DNA from: Opisthorchis felineus
Taxonomy: Eukaryota > Platyhelminthes > Trematoda > Opisthorchiida > Opisthorchiidae
Reading direction: 5' to 3'
Length of the DNA stretch: 64,000 bases
NCBI GenBank assembly: GCA_004794785.1
Contig: SJOL01005988.1
Coordinates: forward strand, 45,656 to 109,655
Both the position numbers and the translations under genes were made by a program. The notes beneath the pieces are model-generated. The model had not been told where the DNA came from. It saw only the letters and a list, made by a program, of their open reading frames with translations, and searched no databases. This document shows, piece by piece, positions 47,519 to 60,009 of the stretch; within the stretch, counting starts at the first letter, position 1, and every line of letters begins with the position of its first letter.

Positions 47519-47636
47519 TTTTCTAGAGGAAACATATCCTCTCGACGAAATCAACCATCCAGAGAATCCGCTATCTTCCAAGTGTAAACACGCTTTATTT
47601 TCTCTACAAACATCATCTCAGTTAACAATACGAAGG
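47519..47636 (+). CDS. Candidate exon of an unidentified downstream gene (A)
   Basis: Lies between a strong acceptor (CTGTTATCCCTTGACAG) and a consensus donor AGG|GTAAGT at 47637. The open frame reads FLEETYPLDEINHPENPLSS then KCKHALFSLQTSSQLTIRR. It enters in phase 2 and leaves in phase 0, matching the entry phase of the candidate at 48652. I recognise no domain. Coding status is inferred from splice signals and composition only. Confidence 0.4.
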
Positions 47637-48651
47637 GTAAGTGTTACGTGCAGGGTCATTCGATTCAAAGCCCGAACAAAATTGTTACAGGATATCGGAC
47701 AACAAAATGGTGGGCTCTTTTGCATGAATCTTGAAAATCTTGATTGTTCCTTAGCCTTCACCAAGTGTTTGACATCATACAAATAACGCATTCGAACAGA
47801 TCCTTCACTTTCAAGCCAGTGGTTAGTTAATTGCAGGAGTAGATTTTTAAACTATCGTTTCACACATCAGCTTTAGTGCATAGTACACACCGTCTTAGTG
47901 ATACGTAAACTGATATGAAAAACCTCTGTCTGACACATGGATGAGAGTATCCTACCCGTATATGAAACGAACTGGCTTACAAGCTGACCCATCAAGCCCC
48001 ATCAAACAACCGTATACTGAAAAACTCATCCACAACATATCTTTTGGGTTGCTTATGGGGTCCTTGAAAAACCAATGGGGGTCTTTTAAGGCGCAACGTT
48101 TCACCTCCCCGTAATTCTTCAGGCGATAATACTGCCAAACGAAACGTCAGATTTCTCCACTTTTACCAAGTACCAAGTGCAATCGGTCATGCATTCATTC
48201 TTCAGAGTAGTTGTTTTTACAAAACTCAGGGCAATGTCTCATTGAATGTCCATCAGTACATTGAGAAAAGCCAAATCACGTATTTTTATTTAAGAAAAGG
48301 GCTGCTTTGATTCTGTGAGCAAGCCTTCTGCCAAAGCAACATAACTAGTACACTTTTGTTGCACTCACTGCCTCTTACACAGATTTGAAACACCACTGAA
48401 TCGATGGATTACATGACTACCAGTTAAACAAGAATGTATCAAGTGATCCATATTCTGATGGACTTTTTGGCAGAACACTCTGAACCGAGACTATTTAGGT
48501 ATCAAGAATCACCCGTAGAATTTATGCAACCATTAATCACGGAATCCCACATTTTCATCGCTAGAGGTTTAGCAGCAAACGAAGGTTGACTACGATTTGA
48601 TTTCATGGTGCTAATGTTTTGCTGACGCTTATTTCGAAGGTATCTTCACAG

Positions 48652-48740
48652 GCTGAAGTGCACGTATCACAGCCACCACAACCAAATAAATACCAGCCTG
48701 AGCAACAGAACATTGGGCTGACACAGCTCTTTACTACTGC
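48652..48740 (+). CDS. Candidate exon of an unidentified downstream gene (B)
   Basis: The acceptor is TATCTTCACAG and the donor GTAAGT at 48741. Reads AEVHVSQPPQPNKYQPEQQN then IGLTQLFTTA, a Pro/Gln-rich segment. Phase 0 in, phase 2 out. No matching next exon was found. It may form part of a gene with candidate A; function unknown. Confidence 0.4.
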
Positions 48741-49290
48741 GTAAGTCTACTTTAGATGTTTAGCTAAAAAGCAAATTAGCGCTGTTGTCACCTTCTGTCT
48801 TACATTGGTAATGTTATCGCCTTGGAAGATTAATATAAGTTTAATGGTTCGTTATTCCGCTTGCACGTTTCTATTTAGCTGCTTGACTCTAGACTAAAAT
48901 CTGTTCTGCAGGAAAGCCTGTATTCGGGTTTATTCAATGTAGATTTTTCACTATCCGCCGCAATATATCAAGGCGTATGTGTAGGCAGCTAGTCAATTTC
49001 CACAGAAATAGTCCGTTGACCATTCGCCTGACGGTAAATTACTATTTCACGAATACATTGCGAAATATCTTTCCAAAAATATATCTAGGAGCCTTGTGGT
49101 GTTCTTGAACGCTTACTTGGAGCACATTTGAAGAGAATCTACAGAAGGAAACAAAACGCTGAAGTGTTTAATAAAAGTACTCATATTGTCAGCACCATCC
49201 CATGTTTGGCATTCACATTGCAGAAACAAACTCCACCGTCATAGGATTTCATGGCCACAATCGGCTCGAATCCGGTTAAACAGACTGAGC

Positions 49291-49538
49291 GCAATGTGGT
49301 GTGTAATAATAAAAAGTATAAAGTCGAAACATAGCATTGTGGAATAAGATGTTATAATCGGACTTTTTGGTTGCTGTGGGCAAACTTTTTCAAGGATTTC
49401 TACAATCAGTTGAATTCCGTTGATTGTAAAAATCCTTGAAAAGGTTTACCCACGGCAACCAAAACGTCGGATTATAACGCCGTATTCATCACGCTGTGTT
49501 GCGACTTTAAACTTTCCATAGTACACAGTCATGTTTCA
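49291..49538. mobile_element. MITE-like long palindrome
   Basis: Two arms of about 115 bases (49291-49408 and 49421-49535) are inverted complements around a 12-base loop. The inner ~57 bases of each arm are nearly identical: TTATAATCGGACTTTTTGG against CCAAAACGTCGGATTATAA, and TTTTTCAAGGATTT against AAATCCTTGAAAA. The outer parts are more diverged. It has no coding capacity. Consistent with a fold-back or miniature inverted-repeat DNA transposon. Confidence 0.85.
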
Positions 49539-49725
49539 GAATTTACACTGCCTGAATACGCCCCGTACGGTTCAGGAAGTAACAGTGCAAACTGAGATGA
49601 CAGTTGTTTTGAGTCTGATTGTACTCTCTGATGAAGTCACTGCGCAAACCTCAAAGGCACAAATCACACTCAACAATTCGTGTCATTTATGGTTTCAAAA
49701 ATATATCACTGAGTCTAAAGAGTAG

Positions 49726-52700
49726 CGACTAATGGGGCTGTTTTGAAATAAGTTTGCGACACTCAGTCTCTGAGAGTTGGTGATCCCAGGAGTTTTCAGG
49801 TTTTTGACCACCGATGTCTGGAAAATGTTGCTGATGTAGAATGGCATCGATGAATCACTAGAGTTAATTAGAAAGCTGGTCTGGCCTTACGACAACCTTA
49901 TCAGCCATTCGTCACTGTTAGCTGCGGTGGCTCAGCCATATTCTACATATGCCGAATCGCCGTCTACCAAGAATTTTGTTCTTCTCCTTGACCCCTTCAG
50001 AACTGCGTAACCTTCATACTGGACCACATGTTACTTGGTGAGAGAGTGTGAGGAGGGTAGGAAAATTTTTGATGATGTTGATTTGGTCAGCATTCCAGGA
50101 CGGGATTTTAGTTATCCTTCCTGGGTCTGGCCATAATCGTTCCAAACTACAGCGGTTAAATGATATCAGAGGAACCGCTACTGGTAGTTCTTGTCCAAAT
50201 CGCAGACGGCTCGGAATGATTGCAGCGGGCTTGCATCAAGTCCCCTCTCTCTCGATTCTTTTCTGTTCTCACTTTAAAGCCTTAAAGATAAGTAAAGAAA
50301 CTGTAAGTTCTTTCGGCGGTAGAGCAACATTATCCCCCATTCTTCCATTTTTGAGAAATGGTCAGGGTGATTTCAGCGTGCCATTCATTTCTGGGATTGT
50401 AGCGAAGTTTAATGTGTTAGTTGTGGTAAATCCAGACTTTGCTGGTGCAATATAGGTTTTCTCCTTGTCCAGAGATAACACCTGACACCACAACGTACAA
50501 ATGAAGTTACAAGAAACCAAACGAAATAGTTACATACACGGGATGCCTTCTTCATTGTCAGCTACTCAGACTTTAAAACCATAAGCATGTGAAATTTCTG
50601 TTGACTTGTCACACCTTATTGCTAAGTATTCAGCTATTGCGCGGTTCCTGTAATCAAAAACAGGAAACGGCTGAATCTCTGATTAGCATCTTCTGCAAAG
50701 CACATGAAAAACACAGGCGAGGCTAACGATCATACTTACCATGAAAGGGACCAACAGTGGATACAAACAAACAAAGCCCAAACTAAGGGCATAGCAGGGA
50801 TACCTAAAAGCTGTCCACCACAGGACCGCTCACAAGATCGGTTGTTCAGCAAATCAATAAGAATCCCTGCTCAAACAAACAGTAATAAGTTTGGGCCCAT
50901 TTTACTGAGCAAAGCCTACGGAAACTAATACACAGTGTACATAAAATTCTAGAGCAGCGCAATACGAAGTGCCAGCCACCTTGCCCGCTGATGAAAAGCC
51001 TTTAATTGAAATACTCAGCTAATATATGAGAAGTTCACAGCTAGTGATGGCGTTGAAGTACCAGAAGACTTCTGAAGAAGCCATTACTCAGTGTTGCGCT
51101 CAAATCTGTTGCGGTCAGAACTACTACAAACATGGACTTTCGTTGAAAGCTGCTATAAAAGCCCTATCCATGTCTGGCTCTCCGTATTTTTGTCGAAACG
51201 TACCCCCCCTCCCCTCCAGAATAATCCAAAATCATTAAAAAATGTTAATAGATAGTCAGTCAATTGAGCAATCTGTTTAGGACTCTGTGACCTAAGGTGG
51301 TACGATTCTTTAAGGAGCAAACCAAATATGGTCCGTCGGAAAATTGAAATAGCTTCCGTTTTTCCCTTAGATTAAAAGGTGGAGGAACTTTTCTAGGTTC
51401 AGTCAACTCCCAAGGGCGTCCTCATTTTTGTGGCTTCTATGCATATCGACACGCCATATTTTCAACAAATGGTAATTGTCCTATTTTTCTAGTTAGCCGA
51501 AGGAGCACGCAAAAAGTACTTTTGCATGCAACAAGTAGGAAGTAGATGGATTCGGTACATCTCCGAATGACTCATCACTTTGGTATCATTTCCTAATTGC
51601 ACGATGCGCTTTGACTGAATTCTTCCCATCCGAAACTTCATTCAAAACCTTAAAAACCATAGCCTGTTTTATATCCTCCACGAGGGTTCATTTTGACAAT
51701 TCACCCATGGGGATGCAGAAAGCCATGATTGACCTAACTTGACCTGAGTTCCACTCGTAGATCCAACAGCGATCAGTGGATCGCAACAAACGTACAAGTA
51801 GTCAGCCACTACAGCAAAAACGTCTGCAAAAACTTTACATTATCTGATCCAAAGGTCACCCAATAGAGCTGTATATACAGCAATACATATCTGCACACTG
51901 CATATATAGCTACAGCGCTGTATATAGCTGCAATCCTTCAGTTTGGCACGTTAGCGGGCTGTTCCACTATGATCGAATTCACCTGCGTTCATTTCACTGA
52001 ACTCTATTGTCATCCGGTCTACTGATTACACACTTACTCGCCTTACCTAACTCACATAACAGGCGCCCGTCAATATAATAAAAGGACTGGTATATTGTTA
52101 CGCTCTCAACTACTTGGAAATAACAGTTGACTACGGCGGTGGGACTAGAACCCGTGCGAGAGTTGCAGAAAACGGGTCCCACAACCTGCACTCGTACAAC
52201 AACTTAAGCCAATATACTAGAAAAAGTGTTAGTAAACCCCTCGTGAGTTTATTGGCCCCCCTGTCAAACGAAAACCACCGTCACATAACTTTTCTCTCCA
52301 TCAGGTTATTTACCTGACTCACTGTCAAAACTTTGGAGATGCGCACGGTACCGTATACCATACAGGGTAACGTCAAATGCAAAATGAGGGTAATATATTG
52401 GGGTAGAATTCCTTGACCTGTTCAGCATCAAGCAGTGGTCATTGGGACCATTCCCATGCTGACATTTACGAGAAACAATAAGTCCATCAGGATTATAACG
52501 TGACAGAGTTCTAGGCTACTGTCAAATGCTTAGGAGCGAAGAAATATGATAATTTACATGGTGGCTTGTTATTTCTCAAGCTGGCGTACAAACTTATCTA
52601 AATTAGCAGAGTTTCTGGCGTCTCTGTCTTTATGTACGTTTCCCATGAGGTAGAATTTTGGCGCCTGTCATTTCCAAGTGACTAATCAACTCACCAGCTC

Positions 52701-52980
52701 AGGATACATCAGACAGTTATTATCCAGTGGCATATCGTGTGACCTCAAAACAATCCTCGTAACTTAAGTATTGCCCATAAATGTTAGCTGACAATAGATT
52801 AGCATTAGAAAATGCAAATTATTGGCAGAAATGTTTAATTTCTGGGTTTGGTGCTCTCACACAAACATTTTCATCCTAGAGAATAAGACAAAACCCCTCA
52901 AAGCAATTATGCCCCGAAATCGCGCTTCATATTAGTTCCTCAGAATGGCGATGGAGTTTTGTAAATCGCCTTTCGAACAG
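49726..52980. other. Unassigned stretch
   Basis: Open frames at 50048-50455, 50704-50928 and 51026-51238 show no domain, and their best acceptors do not match the phase of candidate exon B. 51875-51935 is rich in short TATA palindromes. A tRNA B-box-like GGGACTAGAACCC (minus) lies near 52138 without an A box. Confidence 0.4.
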
Positions 52981-53394
52981 CGATCACATAAACCACTTGG
53001 TGAATGCTGGAATATACATATACTGAGTGTTTGTGATGTGGAAGAATTGAACCTCTTTCTCTTTTCTTCTTTCCGTCCTTAGATTGTTTAAATAAACTGA
53101 CATGGTGGTACGACCATGAAGCACCAGTGTTGCACGCTGCTCCTGAAAACGTAGTGCGTTAACTCCTAAAAAAGCCACTAGGTTGCAATTGGTGATGGCG
53201 TTTATTCACAGCAATGCACCACTTACTTCCCCAAATATTGCCGGAACGTCACGAATACTTTTGCCCTGGTTTTGATAGAAGACGTGCGGTCACACAGGTT
53301 AGCGGATGGCTATGGATGCACAAATTGCACTACTAACAATCTATGAGCAGTCCGGAGGAAGAATGGTTTCAAAAGGTGAGTGTGGCTCTCGTCT

Positions 53395-53625
53395 GATAGA
53401 TCGTCACTCTAAGGACCAGTCGAAGCATGACAATACGAAGTAGATTCTGTCACTGAAAAATAGGTGGCGCTATATCTTGTCCAAGTGCGAATTGTTCATA
53501 ATGATTCTCAGCCACTTGTGGCCAAACGGTTGGGTTTTCAAACTAGCGGCCGGGAGGTTGTGGGAGGTTGTGGAGATGCGCACTACTGTTGATTCCCAAT
53601 AAGGACGAGGCAGCTATGCGGTGCT
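53395..53625 (+). mobile_element. tRNA-derived SINE, family 2, copy B
   Basis: Shares the block order of copy A: GGTGGCGCTATATCTTGTCC, CTCAGCCACTTGTGGCCAAA with A-box-like CGGTTGGG, and TTTTCAAACTAGCGGCC. A hammerhead remnant follows (53577-53625): CUGUUGA, UUCC/GGAC stem around CAAUAA, then GAGGC where GAAAC is canonical. GCAC/GUGC could form part of stem I. Decayed. Confidence 0.65.
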
Positions 53626-53934
53626 TTTCGGCTTTTCAGCATAAACTGGTTCCACTGACAGGTTCCACTCACAGCTGAAAATTGCATGCGTCTGAAGTAC
53701 AATCCATCCGATTATAATTATTCTCAGGTGAAAAGGAAGCTTCCAACATTTTCAGTAATATCCTCTTAATAAATATTTCGTCACCTCCATGGATAATAAT
53801 GGGTTAGCCTCAAAAACTAGCAGGAGCAGTTGATGGTCTGAATGTGTGTAGGATGTGATTGGGAGCCATGGTCTAACAGGACGACACAAAACTCTCTCAC
53901 AGAATCCATTCACTGTCAGTAGGCAACAGGCATA

Positions 53935-53970
53935 CATATATACATATGTATATACATATATATTCATGTA
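53935..53970. repeat. TA/CA-rich microsatellite
   Basis: Imperfect ACATATATACATATGTATAT tract, seen directly. Confidence 0.85.
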
Positions 53971-56900
53971 GCAAATGCAATAATAAAAAGGTATTTCCGT
54001 GTTACCTAGACAACTGTGAGCGTTTGGATTTGCCCTGAAGACTTTCTAACATAGATGCTGGGTAAAGCTTCTTACGACAAAACAGTAAGTGTGGGCCCAC
54101 GAAAACAGGCACAAGACCAGTTATTGTTTGAAATGTGTAAGAGCATTTTTAATGTTTCTGAAAATATTTTTTCACTTCCCCAAGGAATTATTGGGCCGGA
54201 ACTCTCAAAAGTATATCGTTGTAAGTTAGCTTGAACAAACAGATCTTTTACAGTCTATCTCTCAGGAAACTAATATTGCTAATATGATGAGTTTGGGTTT
54301 CATGTTGGCGCAGTCATTTTGTGCTTTCTTCTGCTACGATTAAATCCCGCTGTGTGTAAAAGGGAATAAGTCCGTATTTTTACTAAAGGCCAATGACACT
54401 TTTTCTCCAATGTTGTCCGCTTCTTTAAGTTAGATCTTCTCAGCTATAAGCGAACCGGCTATGGAAGTGATGCCACTAGTCTTTATGCCATTTGCTACAA
54501 AGCTACAAATGTTTTCGCTGCAGATTAGCTAGGGAAGTTCTAGACAAAAAGACTGTTGTTTAAGAAGACGATGATTCAATTAAAACCAATAGGAAGGTTA
54601 AGTAGCCACTGTGTTGTGCAAGCCGACTTAAAAGTTCCTGTTCTATCATCTTTGTGCAACGAACAATGAGATGATGTTGAACTTTACAACAAGAATTAAC
54701 ATCTAAGTACCGTCTGGAGTAGAAGTTCAGTCAAACTAAAATCGTTAAATGCAAAAGAAACTTCTAAATTTCAGCGTAGCCGTTAGGATTGTGTTGCATA
54801 GGGACCTAAATTGTTTGCCGTAAAAAATCTCGTACCTCCTCTGTAGTAGTGGCCAACAGCAAACTGTACACTCTCGGGTACCCCCTGTATATCGGAAGCC
54901 CTTTAAAGACAAACATCGTTGAAGCCCGTCATACACAAAAGATTTATTCGAACTTCTAATGGAGCTCGTCCGTACAAATGGGAATACTGCGGAGTAGCTT
55001 ACGTAAAGTGAGGGAATCTACAAACACACTACTACTCATGATGCCAAAGCCATATGCCATTCATATATCCAGATAACTGGTTAGGTGATATCTGAGCTTC
55101 CCCTTGTGCACACACATTCGCCACAGTCGACGTTTTTTATCCACTGGAGGAAATAACAATTCATATAATTAGTGTCCTGAGAGTCAAATATCTTACGCTG
55201 AACGCAGCATTTCGGGCATTAGGTGAGGAAAGCACATTTTGCATAGCATAGTAAGGATTACATTCGCTCCATGCACCCAGCCATGCAGTTTTGTGACAGA
55301 CGGGCGCACCTTGGACGTGCATCATTTGCCTTCAAACTAAATACTTCTGAGATACCATGCAAAACTTCAAAAACCTACTTCACTAACCCTTCGTAGGATG
55401 AAATGCCTTACTGACAAGGATGAGAGCGAGAAGCTCTTTCACTGGTTTCCCGTCAGTGTGACACAAAGTATGTATCTAACCGACCGTTCTGGGCAGTATT
55501 GCTTCTCTGGAATTGAGGGCATAAGTGCACATTTTTAACTGTTTCGTACGAAATTACACCATATTTTTTCTGCATAGACCGATCCCTGAAAAGACAACTG
55601 TGTTGCTCTTCTAAAAATCAACTTTGTTTGGTTTCTTGAATGGTTGATGCATTTTAATGTAAATGTATACGGAACAACGATTGGCAAGAAACTACATTTT
55701 AGTTACAATGAAGGTTAGCCCCCATGGAGAATTTTAGTGTCTTTTCATGAAACCTCATCAGTCGCTCGTAACGAGGGGGCTTTCGGCAGTTTGCCAAATG
55801 TACAATCAAGAGGTGGTTTTATTTGATTTAGAGGAAGATGTTTTGTTTCTGCTGGTGATTAACTGACGGTGAGCTCATGGCCGAGATGGTTTCTCTTAGC
55901 TCTCAATTCAGGGGTTTAGTGCTGTCTGCGATGCTTTTATTTTGCTTTTAGAAGCCAGTTCTTCGTTAACATTTGTTGGAGCATGCGGACTGTCTAGGGG
56001 AGTGTTTGATGTTGACGTTCAAAATCTTTACTGCGTTAGTGCCCATTGTTCTTGAACTAAACTTTGCAGATAAAAACCTTTTCTGGGCTTATTGAGACAA
56101 GGACTCGTTTTCATTCTGGCCGATGAAGTTTGTTCTGAATACAAAATATTGCTTCACGTACATGCTTTGTGGTGCAAAATTGGAGAATCAGCAAAATCAG
56201 TTTGGGTTGAAGGTAATAATTGCACAACTTTAAGCAGAACGCAAAAAATTCGTTGACCTTTGCGAATTGCATAGACTCAACTGTTCAGTGCACTAGACGA
56301 TCTTGATATATTGTGTTCTGGGTCACTACGGTCAGTTTGGAGAAGTATACTTGACGGTTGTTTGTATTCTGACCGATGTGATACGCCCAAATACGCGTAT
56401 TGTACATGAGGGAAGGCAACAATTAGGATAAAAAACTTTTCACCAATGTCAATTCAGCCTTGGGTAAAAAAAAGTATATTTGCAATATTCAGCCTACCCT
56501 GAGAGGTCGTTTTTTCACTCAGAGGAGATAAAATATAATATAATCTGCATTCTGAGCACTGATAAATCGCACACCCATTAGCGGGACACGCAAAAAAAAC
56601 AATCGTTATCCTTTTCTCTTCAGAATCATTCCACATTACAATTGGGAATTCTGTTATTTACCTGTTGGTAGCGCCCAAACAAAGTCTGTGTGTGGCAGAA
56701 GCAAGGCCAAGTCAACTGACTCGCTGTGCATATCGAGGTAGCGACATTAGGTAATTAAAAATTGCTTGTGTCAAACTTTCACTTCCCTATTCCGTTCAAA
56801 TAAGTGTTCTTTTTAGTGCACCTGTTATCAGCAGGACATTAAATTTGAACATCAGCACCTAATGTTGTCCAAAATGCTAGGTTTGTTTTGCCATTCAGCC

Positions 56901-57090
56901 TAATCCGTCTATTCTATGCCTTCTGATTGCAGGTGTACGCTGGATTTATCCCCTAAATTAGTCTGGAAAATAAGATGTCTAGTGACTGCGTCTCGGATCC
57001 AGCGGAAGATACCTTCATTGAGACGCGCTTTTGCAGGGATGAACGCCGTTCATCAGCTGGAAAATCAAGGGAATAAAACCGAAGGCAGAA
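53971..57090. other. Unassigned stretch
   Basis: No gene, SINE promoter or transposon protein recognised on either strand. Confidence 0.5.
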
Positions 57091-57098
57091 CAGGGGAA

Positions 57099-57122
57099 AT
57101 ATATATATATATATATATATAT
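57099..57122. repeat. (TA)n microsatellite
   Basis: Uninterrupted alternating TA run of about 24 bases. Confidence 0.95.
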
Positions 57123-59015
57123 TGCCTGGTGGCTTGAGTCACTCACATGGCGTGCCATGGATAAAGCTGTCTCTAATGTTGACCAATAGTCAGTTTGGTC
57201 TCTACAATTCGGGAAAGAGAAAGTCACCCTTAGCGTCGCCATATGCCTAGCACTTCGGGATATTCAGAATTTCAAAACGGATCGTTTTTTATACCAAAAT
57301 TATGATAAACTGGCAGTTAAATCTACTAGCATCCGTAGTTGCACTGCAAATAGGCCCAACTTATATCCCGTTTACGTAGCGTCCTGTAAACGGTGATGGC
57401 TTAATACACCGAGATCCATATGATTTTACGCTCAACACACCACTTATGAAGCAACCAAATTTGTCTGCATCAGGCTGCCTTGCATTGTTGGGGAGTTGGA
57501 TTTATATCACACATACAAACCGTTCCATGAATGACCCTGATATGGTTGGTTTTAATTTACATGACGGCGGTAAAAAATGTCGCACTTGTTACAATAGCAG
57601 ACTGAATCATCAGATAGCACAAAGGACCAAGACAAATCTGGTAGACTAGCATTATCAGCCGTAGTTTTATCGACGGACCGTTTTCTGCCCCACTCCTTCC
57701 ATGCCACCTACATGAGTACCTGAGAGGAACAGAAAGGGCTGACTAAAGCAGAACGAGTAACTGGACAGGTAAACTAATCGGCAACCTAGGCCAAATAACT
57801 GAAGAGGCAAGCCACATAAGGCTGTTACAGGTTTGGGAGGTGGCACTTCCCTTGAAGAGCGCAAAGGCTGTCTACTACCTATAACAAGGTGGGCCGGTAT
57901 CTAGTTTGGACTTATCCCTCGCGTCGAACTATGCCGGTGGCTCCCTGTAGTCTCTTGGTGGTGTCACATACGGTTTGCTCAAAGACGTACACAGTCAAGC
58001 ATATGCCCCGTACTCGGTGTAAACCCGGGGGAATAAAACCGGTTAACGTGCAAGTTGGAATAGTTACGAAGTAAGTAAAATGCTAAGCTGACAAACCCCA
58101 ACTGCCGAACCCTGTAGAGATGATCAAACAGTTGAACTCCACAGTGTATGTTGATGGTAGCCTACGTCCCTCGAATGACATGTATGGCCAGCTGGTGGCA
58201 GCCAGTACACAGCCTGGTTCACGCAACGGTGAACTGGGCGTTCTCAAATGACCAGATGGCTTGGGCGAGCTACCTTCGGACAGAAATGAGGACAATCCTG
58301 CAGTTGAGCCTAGTGTTACCTGCTTCTAATAGACCTGTGACCTGAATATTGAGAAGTGAAGTCTATATTACATCCGCACGGCAACATGGTCGCAATTCAG
58401 TCTGTTTTAGTTTACATGCTGATACTCAATGAAGTAAACTGTTGACTATCTGAGGGCCTTATAAAACCAGGGCAGGTCTGGTAAACCTGTCTCATCTGCC
58501 AAAGTATCACAGGAGGATCGCTGTGCCTGCTCACTCCCGGTCAGTCCAAAGCAACTGGCGCAAGCCAGACCGCAGCAGCTGCACACCTAGCCTATTCCGC
58601 CTACAGAACCAGCAGATCCTACAGTAACTTTGCACCGCAAGACTCCGTCTTTCTGGCTCTGAACCGGGGAATTGAAAACATCACACAGTACCATTTCACA
58701 TCATGTTTTCCCGTTATATGCCTACGCTTCTCTTCTCACCAGATCCATGTTGCGGAATTTCGGAGTTTCCACCAAGATCTCTGAGCTTCGGTATCTATTT
58801 CCACCAGTAATCCAGGCATCAGGTTCCAGCTGACCATACAAAAGCTACTTTGGAATTCTTTTTCCATCTATACAATAAACATTTCCCAGTCACCGTACCC
58901 TCCACCCAAAAAAACGTAACCCCTCGAAGAACTTCAGTTTCCTGCAGCTGCCCAAAACAGCTAACCACAAGAATCTACTTTAGGCAGCCCACGCGCCGGC
59001 TTAAGGTTTTACACA
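57123..59015. other. Unassigned, higher-GC stretch
   Basis: Composition shifts toward GC from about 57.7 kb, as in the retrotransposon cluster that follows, so this may be old 5' or 3' retroelement sequence. No specific motif supports a family. Confidence 0.3.
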
Positions 59016-59019
59016 GTTG

Positions 59020-59920
59020 GTTAAATTACAAACAGCATGATAGGGGGACCACCGTGTTGTAACTACGCAGTTTTAGGTCTAAGGAGGCATGCTTTAGTTT
59101 TTTAATTCGTTTACCGAAAAGCATAATGACCCTGTCAACAAGAGATTTCAACTCCCGAGCCTTATTCAAGCCAACGGACAGCCTGCTATCAAGTTGGCTT
59201 AAGTCTTCACGATAGGTCATAAGCTTTCTTTCCATTTTGCTGGAGATTTCACGTTGCACAGGATGACACATAATGAAAGCCTTGTTCTCGGCAATGTGGC
59301 AGTACAAGTAGACTTCTCGTCGTAACATTGCAGTTCCCTATGTATATGTACCAACCACACAACTTCGTCTGCAAACATTGTAATTCCGACATTACCCTGT
59401 TGAACCAGACTGTTTATCGCCAAACTGCATCCCAGTATAGTCACTGTAAAAACTGCCTCTCAAGTGGCTGCCGGTTACAGAATGAAGGGAATGAATGGTG
59501 AGTGCACATCTGTTTTACGCCGATGGGTCTGCGCTTTTGCTTTTAGTACCAAAGGCAGAATTCGGATAAAGTGTGGACAGCTATAGTTACCAAGAACCGT
59601 CTGCAGTTCTTCTTGGTTACCACTGTATAGGAGCTCCGTGAAGCCTATGAACTGGGAGCATGCAAGCTGCAGATTTTTGCCGCACTTTCTTGAGGCTAAC
59701 TTATAGTAAACTTCGAGGTAATTTTACTGCGCAAAATCCACACTGTTCTCCTGCAACGTGTGCTTTGATAACCTCAAAAGTTAAGCCATTGAGTAAGACC
59801 AGTAACAAGAGTTTACCAGCACACCTAAGCAGGCTGACGTCTCCGTGATCTTTGGATAGTTTTGGTATGTCAACCATTCGAGGAGTTATCTTCTGTAAAG
59901 TAGGACCATCAGACATAAAA
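59020..59920 (-). mobile_element. Highly decayed reverse-transcriptase-like sequence
   Basis: Minus-strand fragments include GDVSLLRCAGKLLLLVLLNG then FEVIKAHVAGEQCGFCAVK, reminiscent of the RT segment RGISLL...K....L.RL....EEQ.GFR, and further on VGITMFADEVVW, reminiscent of an MFADDVVLW catalytic box. They lie in different frames with many stops. It appears to belong to a second element, distinct from the RTE-type one above it. Confidence 0.5.
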
Positions 59921-59972
59921 TGATGTACTGCAAGACGATCTCCCCTAACAACCTCTACATTTCTTTTTCTTG

Positions 59973-59998
59973 TATTAATTAATTAATTAATTATTAAT
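59973..59998. repeat. (TTAA)n microsatellite
   Basis: Runs of TTAATTAATTAATTAATTA, possibly the 3' tail of a minus-strand retrotransposon beginning just above it. Confidence 0.85.
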
Positions 59999-60009
59999 TG
60001 GCGTTTAGC

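Noticed and set aside
50048..50455. 135-codon plus-strand frame considered as a third exon of the downstream candidate gene
   Set aside because: Its acceptor would enter in phase 1 while candidate exon B leaves in phase 2, and no domain is recognisable.
55740..55775. Minus-strand CTGATGAGG resembling a hammerhead core
   Set aside because: No stem II, GAAA position or cleavage triplet in register.
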